Positions 1 through 14,054 of a stretch of DNA of 64,000 bases are shown here, one piece after another. Source of the stretch: Rostratula benghalensis (Eukaryota; Chordata; Aves; Charadriiformes; Rostratulidae); the NCBI GenBank assembly GCA_013399305.1, contig VXAI01000273.1, positions 694,404 to 758,403 of the forward strand. The letters run 5' to 3'. The notes beneath the pieces are model-generated. The model was not told the DNA's origin and made no database searches. It saw only the letters and a program-made list of their open reading frames with translations. Within the stretch, counting starts at the first letter, position 1, and each line of letters starts with the position of its first letter. A program made the translations under genes and the position numbers.

Positions 1-3000
1 AAGGCAAACAGAAGGTTTAAAATGCCACCAGAGCAAAAACTTGTTTTGGAAGCCTTTTTGAATAACTTACTCCTTGTTATATGGTATGAGTTAACGCTAT
101 TCAGAAAATCCGAAGCTAACGTTCAGGAATTTCAGTCTGGAGAATTTCAGGTTCCTATTTATCTTCCATAATTCTTGAAGTCAATGGGAAGTTAGGATAT
201 TCTGCATATGCTCAAGAATTCAAAGAGCATCACAAACCCACTGATATACATGTTAAATTAAAAACAAAAGAAAACGAAAAACCAAAACAAAAAAACAAAT
301 ACAAAAACCCCAGTAACTTTGTGTAAATAAAAATACTGCAAGTATCAGTATATTGCAATCATTTTTTGTATGTCAAGATTTGTTTACAGTTCAATCTTAC
401 AAGGACTCCTTCATCATTAGATCATTAGTTACTTAAGACTACAGCTCAGACAAAATATTGCAGACGTAGCAGTGCTGCCAATGAATTTCTAAATTGCCCA
501 TCAGGTAGTTATTACAGACTGCAAATCAACATGCCTCAGCTTAGAATCTGCTCTAGTAAAATATGTTCGATTCTCCATTCAGCCAATTTTCAATCTCTCT
601 ACTTATTTCTTATTAATAGGAAAAGCTTGTTTTTCCCCATCAAGTCAATACTGAATGCCTTGTGGCTGTTTTTATGACTCAGAAACATCTGTCTGCTCAG
701 AAGGAATTGAGACAGCTATAGTATTTTCTGCAAACCTTCAAAATACCAACAAGTGAAAGTCTTCAGTCACACTATGAACTGCTATAAATATGTTCTAAAG
801 GAGGAAGATCCACTACCAAGCTCTTCAGCAAGTCCCTACCTTTCTGATGTCAACATCTTTTCTTTTGGACAATATCATTTTATGGTGTTGTCAAGGCTGG
901 AGACTAGATGGACTCCACAGCTTTTCTGTGGGATTTTTGGCCAAACAGCATTCAGAAACTCAATCTGACAAATTAAACGTTGCTGTTTTAGAAACAAAAC
1001 AATAAGGGAAAAAAAGCCAATACCTCTAAAAAACAGAATAAACCCTTCTGCAACAAAACAAGTAATATCAGCCTTGTATTACTAATAAGTGACACAGTAC
1101 TGGGTAAACTGTTTCACACTGCTCAAAATTAATTTCACGCTGAATAACCTGACTAAATGTTTCATGTCAAAAACTAATCTTTGCAAAAGACACTACCTGA
1201 TCTTCACCACTTTACTCACTTACAACGAAAAAGAAATTATCATTCCCCGAAACATGAGTTTTTCCATTCCAAATATTTAAAAGTCATTACTGAGTGACTA
1301 TTAAATACTTCATTTGGCAAGAAAAAAGTAGTTGGATATGTTCTAAATATTGGTTGAAAAGAAAACAGTGGATTTCTCTAATCTGAGCAGAGCAGCTGGA
1401 ACAGACAAACAAAGCTAGTTTAAAATCACCCTTACTCTCCACTTTTACTGCTTGGCACTCCCACCACCATCTCCCATGTACCGTCATCCCAGCTCCAACT
1501 CTAGGCACATAGAAACAATCTATGGTTTTATGCAACAAAGCTAAACAGATCCTGGGTATATTTGATTCACAAATTCAGCCTAGTTTTGTACAATATAATG
1601 CTTTTCAAAAACTAAGCTTGTCTGTTTGTAGAAGTGCCACAAACAATGGATTGTGTTTACACTTTTGAGAAACTTCTACCTTCCCATTGAACCAGAGCAG
1701 TTTCATTATTTTATTTGGTGGATTTTTCCCACTTTCATTCAACTGACTGCTCCTTCCTCAAAGTCCATTTTTCCTGACCACACCAGGACACCGAACACTT
1801 TAGTGTAGGCTCAGCTGTACCGTATAAGTCAAACCAGAAAAGTTACTTCAATGCACATCTCCAGCAGCCAAAAATCAGCCAAAGAAATCTTGAGGCCACT
1901 GACAAAATGGTATAGGGACAGGCTGGTATTTTCTCTCCACTGACTTGGCTATTCTTGACATTACATCTCTTCAAACACATTTGTAATGTTTTTCTCTGGA
2001 ACTATTTCTCTCTTAGAATACCTACAAGTTACTTCTAAATTCTTCTATCGCAAATCTAATAATTTAAGACACAAACTTCTTTTAAAAAGCAGGTCAAGCA
2101 GCCTTTGCTGTGTTCTTAGGTCCTCAACAAATTATAAAAACTCCATGTTTTCCTCAATTTCCTTAGAAAACACTACAGAAAAATAGTATTTCTAAATCAA
2201 AGCTTTTCTAATGGTCTCACATAGGTTAACTTTATTTCCAAGCACAGAATAAGATTTCTACTGTTGTAAGAAATGTCTTACAGGATGACTTTTGCTTTAA
2301 CAAGGCTCTTCCACATTATAAACACTGTGAGTGTATGACACGTGCTGTAGAACCTGTTGTGAGCCGCTTATTGGTGGAACTTAAAATATTCATTATAAAT
2401 ATTAAGTGAAGGAAAGATTTTCTTATAAATTACTACCACTTCTACACTTAGTGGAGTTCATTTAAGAGACTCTCAGTCAGTTTCTTAAGAATGAGAATCC
2501 CAAATAAGCCTAGGACTCCAAATATTCACATCCTCGTGGCCTGAAATTGTCAAAGTAGTAAAACATCTTTGAACACTCAGTTTGCAAGGTTTCAAGTACA
2601 ATTTGAGACCAAATCAGTTTTTGCAGATTGTCTGCTGATAAATTAGCACCTCTCTCTGAGCAGCAAAGGCTGCTGGCTTGTGAAGTTTATTTTTAACTGA
2701 TAGTTAACTTTAACTTATAGTTATATTTTAATTTATAGTTATTTAAAATTTAATTACAGTCATGTCACTCAAAGCATTGTGCTGGCTTTCTCTATTAATG
2801 GTAGACATAAATCAGTAAAATAAATTAAGTGCTACTGACTGCTACATAGTTATACGGCAAATTAATGAAATCACTCAGGAATACACAGGTAATATAGGCA
2901 TAAACAATACTGATTCCAACAAGTGGAGCAAATGTGCTATCAAACCTGTCATGCAGCCATGAGAGAAGCTAGGGGGTACACCACAGAAGACAGCTATCTG

Positions 3001-6000
3001 CTTATTTTAAGTTGCAGCACACACACACCTCAGATATTAACCCACATCTTAGCAACTCTGCTGCACTTGCTGGGCCAGTTTTGTCCTAATTTTTCAAGCA
3101 ATTCTTCTAACAGCTTGCCAGTCTTGGTCTTTGTTATCTCATTTTATGGCTTATTTTGATAAATTAAAAACCATCTTCTTTGTGCCTATTGGACAGATGC
3201 GGCTCTTGTGCAATGAAGAAGATTACTGTACTTCAAGCTTGTGTTTTGGAAACAGTATGTTACTGTCTGAGCCCTTCTGGAGGGTTTTTACCGTACCTCA
3301 ATCCCTCTTTGTGGCTGCCATTCACAGCTTAAGTCTGTGTAAAATAACCTTTCTTTACAGGCATTCATTGAACTCCGCAACACTATTATTTACATGCTAA
3401 GATAGCCAAACTCTATCTTAACCGAGAAGCCTTGAAGTAACCCTGAAAATAACAGTATATCAAGACTGTGACTCTAAGCCAAATTCCTCCAAGTCTCCAC
3501 CAATTCACAAGCTATGTGAAAATATATAGAATTTCAAGAGTAGTATATTTCTGGAGATGCCAGTTTCTGAATAAAATGTAACACTGCCATTCTGACATCT
3601 TGTTGTGACCAAGGGTGTCTTTTCTGAAGACCAGGAATATTAACCCCAGTGTCCTAACCCAATCCTGAAACAGATATTGCAGCTAATTTCTGGCTATGTA
3701 AATAGCCTATCCATTTTCAGTTGATGGTTGGTTTTTGTTGGTTTTTTTTTTTTCTTTTTTCCTTCCTAAAAATATTATGTAGTCCTACTGCTCACTGTTA
3801 AACAGCTTCTGAGTTTCGCTACAGAGGTGCTACATGTCAGGGGTGGATGAAGTGATCCTTTTATATCAATTAGCAATTACTGTAAAGTGCTTTGGGGTGA
3901 AATGCCACAAAGGATTAGAACTTCAAGGGAAGAATAAGCAGCAGGAGCACATGAACTCATAAATGGCATAGATCCTATTTTATGTAAATTGCCCTAGTAA
4001 TAAAGAATGAGCAAAAGGTCAGATAAATACAGAAAATGACATATAAGCAGAGTAGTCTCTAAATAGAATGTTTTTTCTAATTTTCTCAGGCACTAGTGCG
4101 TCTCTAGGCCAATAGCTCCCTCATCTGAGCATCTGTAATACTCAGTAATGCAACATTCTTGGGTTTACCCCCCTGTGAGTTAATTTTATTCCAGGCTACC
4201 GTGGACTTCATAAGCTCACACTATCACAGGAGCACCAAAATATTCCCCAAATTTGGAAACAAAACAAAAAGCAAAACAAGTAACCCTCTCTTCTCTCCCA
4301 AGAGACGTACACATACTTCCAACATGTTTAGTCTCAGGAATATTACTATTTCTGTACCAATTTTACATAGGATTAATGTATCTAGGCAGTACAAAGGCAA
4401 AATCTAAACTAGTGATAGGGGCTAGAAAAAAACAATGAAGTAACATAGTCATACATACTTGAGCAGCTTTGCAATTTGAGATATTACAATTACATTCTAA
4501 AGACCTGTTTCCATACCACAAGAAACAATCTTGCATTAGCTTTAAAATGTACATTACAGTGCTTCCTCCAAAACAGGTAAAAGGAAAACAGGAAAATTAA
4601 TCACTGATGAAAGTAATAAATTTGTTCTACTGTCAATACATACATCAGATCCGTAGCAGCCAAAAACTGAAGTGAAAAAACTTTTGCTGTTCACACCTGG
4701 AATTTAAAAGCCATGGAAATGAAGAATCATTTACCTAAAACTTAACTAAAGGAAGCAGAAAAAAAATAATAAGTAGCAAAAGCACAGCAAGTCACATTTG
4801 ATTCTAAGTTATTTTTCTACTGTTCATTCAATATTCCAAATAAAAGTATCCTATATAATTAACAGTATGGCTTTTTACAGCACCAACAGTTTATGTACTA
4901 CCTTTTTTAGTTTGTCTTACCCTTATACATCTTCTCACTTAACACTGAAAAATTACATATGAAAAACAAATTACACATAGTGCTTCCTGGAACATTTAAA
5001 ATATCCCCCAAGCATGAAATGAAATACTTCATGAAGAAGACTTTTATTATATTTTATTCTTTACTAATATTTTCTGAGAAGCAAGAAGTACAGTAACCAA
5101 AACACCTTAAAAATACCCCAAACTCTGCAAAATAAACTAATTTTCTTTTCATTTCAATGAAAAAAATAACCCAATGTGTCATTTTTTGGTGCCTTGTGTC
5201 CCATTTAGCATGATTTTTAGACAGTGTATATATGCAATTTCTAGATCATTAACTCATCTTCCTATGTTTCCAAATGTCTTGCAGTTCTGCTGGGTAAGCA
5301 TTAGTTCATTCACGGTGTTAAAAATGCTACCTTTAATACATTGGATATTTCACTTTTTCAGTTATTTGATGTACAGCTTCTGTCTCTGAAAAAAAGCCAA
5401 AACCCACAAACCTAAAGAGCAACATATAAAAGGTCTCAAAACTATTTCTCCTGTGGATTGAATTTTACTCTTTTTAGATGGGTAGATTAAAACTGATACT
5501 TAAAAAATAGGTATCTAGTTCAACGTGACTATGCAATTGCAATACAGTCTTATGGTCTGTGTGCACATGAAGTGGGTATGAATGAAACAGCAGAAGGAAA
5601 AAAAAAAAAAATCACAAATGAGAAAGAGCAACCTCTCACTTAAGCAAAGAACTGCAAGTCAGCAGATCAAAATTTCCCAATCACAAACATAATACTGCAA
5701 ATATGAAACTGGTCTTCTCATGCATTTTCTTTCCTATAAATCAGGTAATACTTCTCCCTGGCCTCATAAAGGTGTTATGATGCTTGATTTTAACAAAGCA
5801 TTCCTGTCTGCTCATACCTGTATAGATGGGACAGTCACTGGATTAAATAATACATGAAACACTGTGGAAGATTTCTACAGGTAGTAACTCTCATTAAAAA
5901 AAAAAAAGTGTTGGATGCCAATGTGATATTACAGAAAGCATTACAACTTCACTGGATATTGGAAAACATTTCTGCTAAGCACCTACCCAAATTGGAAGTT

Positions 6001-6433
6001 TTTTGGTACACCATCAGAACACCATTCCATTACCAGCACTACTGCTCAGCCCTGTCCTCTACATTCATCCAACTTCTCTCTTCTGCAAATCTACTTGAAG
6101 CAAAAGGCAATACACTTTCCTGAGAGAGAAGCCCAGAAAAGTCTTTCTGACAGCCTGTGGACAGATTTCAATCACTGTGTCCTCTTTCATCATTTATTCT
6201 TAGAGTTTGAAAGGGTCAGAAATTCTGTGAGATATCCAACAACATAAGCCAGCCAAATTTCAAAATGAGTCACTTATTAAGAAGACAGATGTATCAAATA
6301 AAAGAAAGTTACTTTTTATAAAGTGTTCATAATGTCTCCAAACTGCATTCTCTGCTCAGTTACAGCTGAATCAAAAAAAAATTTGACATTTTGCAACACA
6401 AATCTCACACATACACAGAAGTATTTTAACAGA
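1..6433. other. Intergenic, AT-rich, no gene seen
   Basis: Unique-looking AT-rich sequence contains one 18-base tandem repeat (2694-2747) and T-rich tracts (for example 3737-3760). The open frames are below 90 codons and have no recognisable product or splice context. No tRNA, known repeat family or conserved motif was recognised. Confidence 0.65.
2694..2747. repeat. AT-rich tandem repeat, three 18-base units
   Basis: Three consecutive diverged units are visible: taactgatagttaacttt, aacttatagttatatttt and aatttatagttatttaaa. The shared core is a-tagtta. It is a minor satellite-like duplication without obvious function. Confidence 0.7.
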
Positions 6434-6690
6434 TAGAATCAGAACTGTTTAGGTTAGAAGGGACCTTTGAGATCACCTAGTCCAACCATCAACCTAACCC
6501 TGAAACCAAACCAACAACCTATCACTAAACCACGTCACTGAGCACTAGGTCAACCTGCCTTTTCAATACCTCCAGGGATGGTGCCTTAACCACTACCTTG
6601 GGCAGCCCATTCCAATGCTTAATAGCTGCCACAAGAGCTCTTGTATAACTGCCTAAAACTGTCCATTGTGTTTCTCCCTGCATCAGTTCA
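6434..6690 (-). mobile_element. CR1 LINE 3' end fragment
   Basis: The plus strand begins with tagaatcagaactgtttagg and continues through ggacctttgagatcacctag and tccaaccatcaacctaacc to ctccagggatggtgcc and gggcagcccattccaatgc. This is the characteristic 3' end of avian CR1 read in reverse, so the element lies on the minus strand. It is 5'-truncated, as usual for CR1. The left limit is clear and the right one fades near 6670-6690. It has no coding capacity. Confidence 0.92.
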
Positions 6691-7390
6691 TCAATTACAG
6701 CCCCAATTTCATTAATAATAAGATTAATACCAATTCAACATATGAGGCACTGAACACAAACCTGCATGAAATCAGTATGGACAATATCTTCCTTCTTGCA
6801 CTGCACATCTCTATTTAAGAGTTCCTTCTGCCAATATCCCACTTAAATGTTTATAGCGCATCCCACAAACCCAACCTTGTTTAATACCAGCATGAAAAAT
6901 AACACAGCCAAGAAACATCTCTCTGCAAACACCATCTTTCTTCAATTATTCTCAGTTCATTTCTTTTTTTCCTTCTGCAAGTTAACAAATGAAGATTTTA
7001 GAAGAGTTCTTCAATAACTATTTGATATGATACATAGATTGATAGCAGATATTTCCTTTGAAGAGGACTTGCTACCTGAAATGAATTCACAAATATTAGA
7101 AATTTAGGGATTTAGGGCAAAACAGTCCCAATTTATGCAGTCAGAAAAATTGCACACACTTCAACCACTTTAACAATGCCTAGAAAAAGAGCCACACTTG
7201 CACATCTTCAAAGCATTTCAGAGACATGAAGAGAGAAACAAACACCTTTCAATCCACTCCATCTCCCACAGATCACCCTAGCAACAGTTTTTAATTACAA
7301 CACTTTAAAATTATTTAACTGTTTCTTAGATTACTTGCCTACATATAGAGACACATAACACTGAATAAATGCACACATGGTTTTTATATT

Positions 7391-7520
7391 NNNNNNNNNN
7401 NNNNNNNNNNNNNNNNNNNNNNNNNNNNNNNNNNNNNNNNNNNNNNNNNNNNNNNNNNNNNNNNNNNNNNNNNNNNNNNNNNNNNNNNNNNNNNNNNNNN
7501 NNNNNNNNNNNNNNNNNNNN
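7391..7520. other. Assembly gap (130 N)
   Basis: The window contains 130 consecutive N. The flanks are AT-rich unique sequence without matching ends. Open frames that appear to run through the gap are artefacts. Confidence 0.99.
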
Positions 7521-8270
7521 CTCAAAAACTATTTCCCTAGATATTTTCTCTCAGGATCCCTGTTGTCGGCTATTCCCAATATGCTTTTTTTCTTCCTCCA
7601 TTTCCTAGTCTGGTAAAGTTGAAAGGCATGGTAACTAAAACCATTAAAGATTCATTAGGAACATTTTATACATTTTTAAAGTCCATCCTTATTTAAAATT
7701 AAATTAAAAAAACCCCAAAGCCCCACAAAACACCCCAAACCAGTCTAGTTGATCCAGGGGTTTAGTCTACTTTGCCAATGTGCGCACCTGAAGGCATAGA
7801 AAGGTATAGGCAGAGCTATGCAGGGTTGTGCTCCTCAACAGGGCTAATCAGCATGGCAAGACTGGCATAACAATGTGACTGCTCTGCCTGAGGGATCCAA
7901 ACTGATTTCTTTTAAAGACAGTCAAACTACATCTGTGTGGCACAAAGCACAGTCCCAATCAAGATGACCTGGTTTCCTTTATTTTGGTTTGTGCGATTAC
8001 TATATGACATTCAGACATACAGGTTTTCTCTCAACCTTTTTCTATTCCACTCAATTTGAGGGAAGTCCAGTACCTGCTGCACAGAATTCTCATATTTGTA
8101 GGTGATATTTTATACCTCACACTTGAAATTTATTATTATTTTAAAGCAGGAATTCATTCCTTATTATGATTATCCCTCTTTCCAAATACATTACTTTGGA
8201 TCCTAGAGTCAACAATATCCAGAAATAGATATTCTTGGTTTTTAAAGCTTAAGACAAAAACAACCCAGAC

Positions 8271-8380
8271 TGGTTTGTTGTTGGTTTTGGATATTTGGGG
8301 GACTTCTTTGGTTTTGGGTTGCTTTGGTTTTTGTTGCTTTTTTTCCTTGGGGTGTTGGGTGTTTGGTTTGTGGGTTTTTT
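8271..8380. repeat. GT-rich low-complexity tract (TTTGG-like)
   Basis: About 110 bases consist almost only of G and T on the plus strand, with repeated ggttttgg, ggtttg and gggtgtttgg words. It is low-complexity DNA and contains no coding signal. Confidence 0.85.
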
Positions 8381-9097
8381 CATTTAACTTCTTTGATATA
8401 CATACCTAAAATTTTGCCTACCATAGAGACTATCAAGGCAAAGGAAAAGAGACAAGGAGCATCTAGTCAGACCCAGGTATTACAGGGCATCCAATTTTTC
8501 TTTTTACCAGCTATTCTCAATAAAAAAAAGTTTATTAAATTAAGTTTATATAGTCAATTAAAAATAAGACAAAACACTATCTAAGAAAAATAATGTGAAT
8601 TTCAGAGAAGACAAGGTGACCATTCCAAAATCTGGACAGTGAGAGACTTGACTGAATCAGGAAGATAAGGAATGGAAGAATCCCTCAGAAAATGGGAAAA
8701 ATAGATGGAAGGCCTGGGGTGAAAAGATCTGAGCAGTACATTCACTTTAAATTTATGCATAATATACACAAGGGGGAACTGAAATCTCCCACAGCAATAC
8801 TTACGTAGGCTGCAGAAATATGTGGAGGATCTTGTTCATTACCTGCTATGACTGTTGAAATGTTGCTACTTTGTATGAAGATATATTTTGATGATGGATA
8901 AAGTAATTCTATCACATACTGAGTATTAATTACTCCCAAGAGACAGCTCTCTTCTTATTTATATACTAAAAATCTCCATTCTTCCGTAATCCTAACAAAG
9001 TATTACTTGTTCCAAAATCTTCCTTGTTACAAATCAATCAAACCAAAACCTGAAACTGTCGAGTTAGTCAGCTCTTATTCACAGCTGAAAATTTGCC

Positions 9098-9400
9098 TTA
9101 CAGATTCACAGAATAAATTAGGTTAAAAGAGACCTCAAGAAGTCACCTGGTCCAGTCCTCAGATCAAGGTGGGTCTAATTTATTTAAATTTAATTGATTT
9201 AAAGTGAGAATAATTAAATGAGATTACTCACAGCCTTGTCCAGTCTAATTTTGAGTCTTTCCAAGGATGGGAGTCTCACACATTCTGTCACCCTATGTTC
9301 CAGTGAAAAGTCTTCCATCTTTTCAGACATTCTGTTCATAGAAAGTAATTTCTAATATTCTTTAGGAACTTTCAGAATCTAATAAAAACCTATACAGTAA
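9098..9400 (-). mobile_element. Diverged CR1 LINE 3' end fragment with AT-rich insertion
   Basis: The plus strand reads attcacagaataaattaggt, then agagacctcaagaagtcacc and tggtccagtcctcagatcaa. After an AT-rich stretch at about 9171-9230 the CR1 pattern resumes with cttgtccagtctaattttga and tccaaggatgggagtctcac. The order is that of a CR1 tail on the minus strand. The divergence and the internal AT-rich stretch suggest an old copy with an insertion or local expansion. Confidence 0.82.
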
Positions 9401-12400
9401 GAATGAAAGATTATTTTACCCTATTATTACACTACTTTATCTATAAATACTTTATAAACTTGGAAGTTGGATTTTTTAATATATATGTATAACTATACAC
9501 ATATTATTAGAGTATTAATTTTAAACTTGTAAATATAACATATATATTGGTAACTATATATAAATATAATATATATATATATATTGGTAACTATTATGGC
9601 TATTAGGCCACCCTGTTTTCAAAAGATTAAAATTAATAACATCAAGGAATTTTCAAGTAATATAATCATACCTTGTAAAAAAACATCATTTGATCCAGAT
9701 CCAAGAATCAAGCCAAAGGGAATACTAAACACCTGACATTTACTCTTCACTTCATTTTCTCAAATTTATTTTGTTTCGTTACAGTGGAGAAGTTACAAAG
9801 TCTGAATCACAAATGTTTAGAAATTTATATATTAAAAATTCAATCATAAAGCTCCACCAAGTGGAAATCCTTAAAACTACACTAACCAAATTAATGAACA
9901 AAAATTCATGTTATAATTATGTAATACTTACAATTCTAATTATATGCAGTGAAGAGCAAAGCTGGCTATCCATACCTATAACCTATCATTTTTACCAGTG
10001 AATACCAATACTCTTATTGATTGGGGTGTACGGGAAGAATAATTCTTAAAACAGTAACATATTTTATTTCCCTTATGTTTAGATCTGCTCCTTTGAAAAC
10101 ACTGATTTTGCCACATCCACTGTGTACTCTAATGATCTCTAGACACTGACTTGCTACTTCAGAAAAGTCATCCTTTTGACTTGCTGAAATTGTTATGGGC
10201 AACCTGAAGTTCCCTTTCTTAATATGCAGCTTTGGTAATTTACACAAATTAAAAGGCATTGCCATTTTAGCTAGCGTAAAATTCTTGAACAAATGTAGTT
10301 TGTTAAATGGTTTGCTCTTTCTTACTATTAAAATATTCATCATCTGTGTAATTTTAACAACTTGATAAAAACTGTTAAAAGCATAGCTGTGCTGCCCAGC
10401 AGGTAGTGCTATTTTTAATGAAACCATAACTATCATAAATAAATAATCAGCTCATGAAGTATTTACAATGTACCTCAACTTCCATAAGAAAATTTGCCAC
10501 AACTACTCTCATCCAGTAAAAGAATTAACAGAGAGATATTCTAAGCCAAATTTTTTTCTCTGAACATTTAAACTTGACTTTATTGCCCAGAATAAGTAAT
10601 TGTTATACACAGAATTCAGAGGGATCTATGGTACTTTTGATAACACAATGCCTTTCACACAGTACAACACAAGCATGAACAAGTACCTCCTTTACCTCTA
10701 TATAGATGTACAATCCCAAGATATCTATGAGGAAATGTAATGCAAGCCAGGAAACTGTTCTTCTGATTAAATGTGGGCTGCCTGCATTCAGAGAACACTA
10801 TGGAAAGCGATGAGCATGGTAACTTGATCCTGGTTTATACAGCAGAGAATCCAAGACAGGCAGCCTAGCTTGTAAACACCAAACACCATCAACCTGGAGT
10901 GTGTCTATATTAACATTGGTTCAGATAACGTGTGGGCTTCTGAAGTCAACTTCAGCCACCACTCTCACATACTGTGCTTGCATTTGCAACATGGAGCAGT
11001 CTTGGAGCAGTGTACCAGTGGCATTTCGTGGAGATGAAAGAAAGCCAGAAGCTGCACTCCAAATGCTAACAGACATCTAGTCTGTAGGACAGGCTAGAGC
11101 TAGTTCAAACATCTGAAAACATATTGCACAGACATCAGGTCCTCAGCAGCACCTATTGATCTAATTTATAGATAAGTTTTATAAATATGGTCATACCATA
11201 CCACCATATTTGCTAATCTAAACATTGGTTGTCCCAGTCCTGCAGCTCCTGTTTGGTTTTGCATTTCCTTGTTTTTGTTTTGGTTTTCAACCCTTTGGTT
11301 CCCACAATCATACACTGAGAGAATGTCAGCCTTCACATGAAATAGCTGTTTAGAAACAACTACAAATTCTGTGCAAGTATGTTAAGAAATATAAGATCTG
11401 CTTTCCAAAGTAAGGATGGGTCAAACAGTCTGAGGTTTTGCTGTTAAGTATTCAAATAATTTTGACACAATACCAATGTGCTGGAAAGAGGCAGAATGAC
11501 ATATTACTCTGTTACTGTGAAAAGGAAATGCTTTAAAATGTTGCCTAGTGAGTGCTCGTGTAGAAACACTACCAACTAGAAGGAAAGATGTTTAAATTTT
11601 CAGGACCAGACAAGCAGCTCTTTGAAAGAACTTCTCTCTTTTTTTCTTTTTCCCAGAACAGTTTTTCTTCTTAGAAGAAATTCTAGAGCTGGAAAAATCC
11701 TAATGCTTTATCATTACTTAAAAAGGCTAGTAGTAGATGACCCAATTAACTACTCATTAGTCAGATTAACATCAATGCAACACTAAAACATGACAAGATA
11801 ATGTATGCAAACAGGACTAAAGGATAACAGCATAATTAACAATAATCAACTGAAAACCAGTTAAGAGATATCACAAAAAGTACATATCTGTGTGGAATCA
11901 TTTACAAGGGATACTTCTAATGGTTTCAGAGAATTTGGCCCAGTGCTGCTGTCTTTATTAATTACTGTGAAGAAAAAGGACACATATAATATCACAGGTA
12001 GCAACCTCTATATGACAGAAATCAGTGAATTGAGCCACATCAGTTAACATGAGGTGGCTAGTCTCACTTAAATTCTAACATAGTCAAATACAAGTTCATG
12101 CTTAAAAACAAAAGACACAGATCATGTTCAAGATGTCAATCTCACCCACAGCCTGAAGAGCAGGAATAATTACATTTTTGGAGGTAATTATTAGTAAAAA
12201 ATAGAAAAAAAATCCTAGAGCAAAAGGTTGTTTTATATGAATAACAAAATACTGCGGAGATACAGCGATGAGAGTGGATCGATGCAAAGCACGGAAACTA
12301 CACCCTGTGCAGTGCTGCCCTAACAATTATCTCAAAGTTTCAAAAATTCCTCAAGAAGCTCACAATGAGTTAGCCACTGTGGGAAAGATTACTTCCACCT

Positions 12401-12593
12401 GTATGTCTAAAAAGGTTCTAATCAAATTTGCAAAGGTGGTGAGGAAGAGAGTTCATCAGAAACCAGCAGATACTTGCATGGGGAAGAGGCTTCTAAGCAA
12501 TGAATCTTCAATCCAGAAGCAAAAGACCTCATCAGATACAGTCACTGAAAGCCAAAGCCAGAAAAACTCAGACTAAAAGAAAATAATAATTTA
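9401..12593. other. Intergenic, no gene seen
   Basis: After the AT microsatellite the sequence is unique and AT-rich. It includes the longest open frame of the region, 140 codons on the minus strand at 10014-10436, and a Lys/Ser-rich 102-codon frame at 12268-12576 on the plus strand. Neither has a recognisable product. Confidence 0.6.
9479..9595. repeat. AT microsatellite with an embedded duplicated word
   Basis: The tract is nearly all A and T with (AT)n runs. The 15-base word tatattggtaactat occurs at 9543-9557 and again at 9580-9594, a 37-base period, so part of it is a small tandem duplication. Confidence 0.85.
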
Positions 12594-12725
12594 ACAGTGG
12601 CAGTGATTAATTATTGGAACGATATACCCAGGATTCCCCATCACCAAAGATATTTGTGTAACTTCAAACTTTTTTTCCAAATAGAGCTGCTATAGCTTAA
12701 GCAGGAATTACAAGTTCCATGATGA
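12594..12725 (+). mobile_element. Ancient CR1-like LINE fragment
   Basis: The stretch cagtgattaattattggaac, then gatatacccaggattcccca and tcaccaaagatatt, follows the 3' region pattern of old amniote CR1 elements, in which a line ending in 'attggaacaa' is followed by a 'ccatcact' block. Further agreement is seen around agagctgctatagcttaagc. The match is weak base by base, so the family assignment is tentative; a profile search would settle it. Confidence 0.5.
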
Positions 12726-14054
12726 TTTAACAAGCAAAAATGCCTATTCCAAGTGACACAGGTCAAGTCACTTGAACACAAGGGTCTCACTGGTATTTAA
12801 AAATCCAAGCATCTATGAAAACACCCTAGTGAAGAACTGAATTTCTCACTATTTAAACATACCTTTGTGCTATGAGCAGTAGCAATGCAGCACCTCTGAT
12901 ACATTTCACTAGGCTAATAACTGAAATGCTAGAAACATATGGATTATTCATGCTCATTGATGCACTCAAAATAATTTGCAAAGAGCAAAAGCATCAGGCT
13001 GAGTGATCAGAATAATGGCTGTGCACTGCAATGTTCACACAGGTTTCTGTTACTCTTTTCACTCATTTGAACCAATCTATCTGAATTTCTCCTTACCTGT
13101 GAGGAATATTTCTTCAAGTGTTATACCTTGTTCTGTGGGAACATCCTCTCTTTATTTTGTTTCATGGGAATAGTGTGTTATGATCATGAATTAGCACTAT
13201 GATGAAACAACAGCCTTCAAAGAAACTGCAGTTGTTACAGTCAAAATAAAAATTCTTTGTGGAGTGCTAGGTTTTTAAACAAGCTTTTGTGACTGCTCCG
13301 GCACAGGGTTCCAGCCTAATAAAAGTAATTTCTGACCATTAACAGGTCATGGAGTTGACTTACACCAGTAAATGAAAACAAAAATGCTACACAGAGCCTT
13401 ACTAGTCAGGCCACATTTCACCAATACTCCTTGAGATGCTATCAGCTGCACTGAGTGAAACATTAGTGAAGACCAAGCTGTTATCACAGAATATAATGTG
13501 ACTCATGGTAATGGCTGTTTGGAAGGTAGTATCACTTCTGCAGAATTCCTGAACTGCATTATTGTGCATGAGTCTTATATGATATATAAATTACTATTCT
13601 TTCCAGCACCTAAAACACCTAATTGAAGAATTCCCAATTTATCCATTCCTCAACTGTGCTTTTGTTTTGAATTGTTAATCCTAGCAACTATTAAGACCAC
13701 TTGTACTTGCTGGCCCCTTGATATCAGACTGCCATTATTTTCTCTTTAACTGCATTAAGTGAAGCAAAAGACAAGTTAAATACTCTATGTTCCACATAAT
13801 CAGTTACAGTAACTGCAACACAAAGTTAAGCAATTGGCCCATCAGATGTGCCATATCCTCTTTCCTTTACTCTCTCGAACTGTCACCTATGCTACGTTTA
13901 TCCAGCTGGGTTAGGAACATCAGAAGCATTTCAGGTAGGGAAGGTTGTGGGTTGGACTCCCATTCCACAGCAGCTGGTTTGTTGTTTCATGTAAATTCTC
14001 AGGTGATTTTTCCAATCAGACCAAATGAAGGGCAATGTCCAGTTTATAACAACA
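12726..14054. other. Intergenic, no gene seen
   Basis: AT-rich unique sequence without recognised repeats or coding features. The 104-codon frame at 13787-14101 runs into the CR1 copy and is not a gene. Confidence 0.6.

Larger units (their letters stand above)
6691..9097. other. Intergenic with assembly gap, no gene seen
   Basis: AT-rich sequence holds the N gap and the GT-rich tract at 8271-8380. Nothing else is recognised. Confidence 0.65.

Noticed and set aside
7331..7616. Open frames spanning the N gap
   Set aside because: They exist only because N codons were read as non-stop.
10014..10436. 140-codon open frame on the minus strand
   Set aside because: It is the longest open frame in the window. 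It has no recognisable domain, no splice context and composition like the surrounding DNA; a frame of this size is expected by chance in 64 kb of AT-rich sequence.
12268..12576. 102-codon Lys/Ser-rich frame on the plus strand
   Set aside because: It looks superficially protein-like, but no family is recognised, an in-frame stop lies shortly before the ATG, and an opposite-strand frame overlaps its start. It deserves only a database search.
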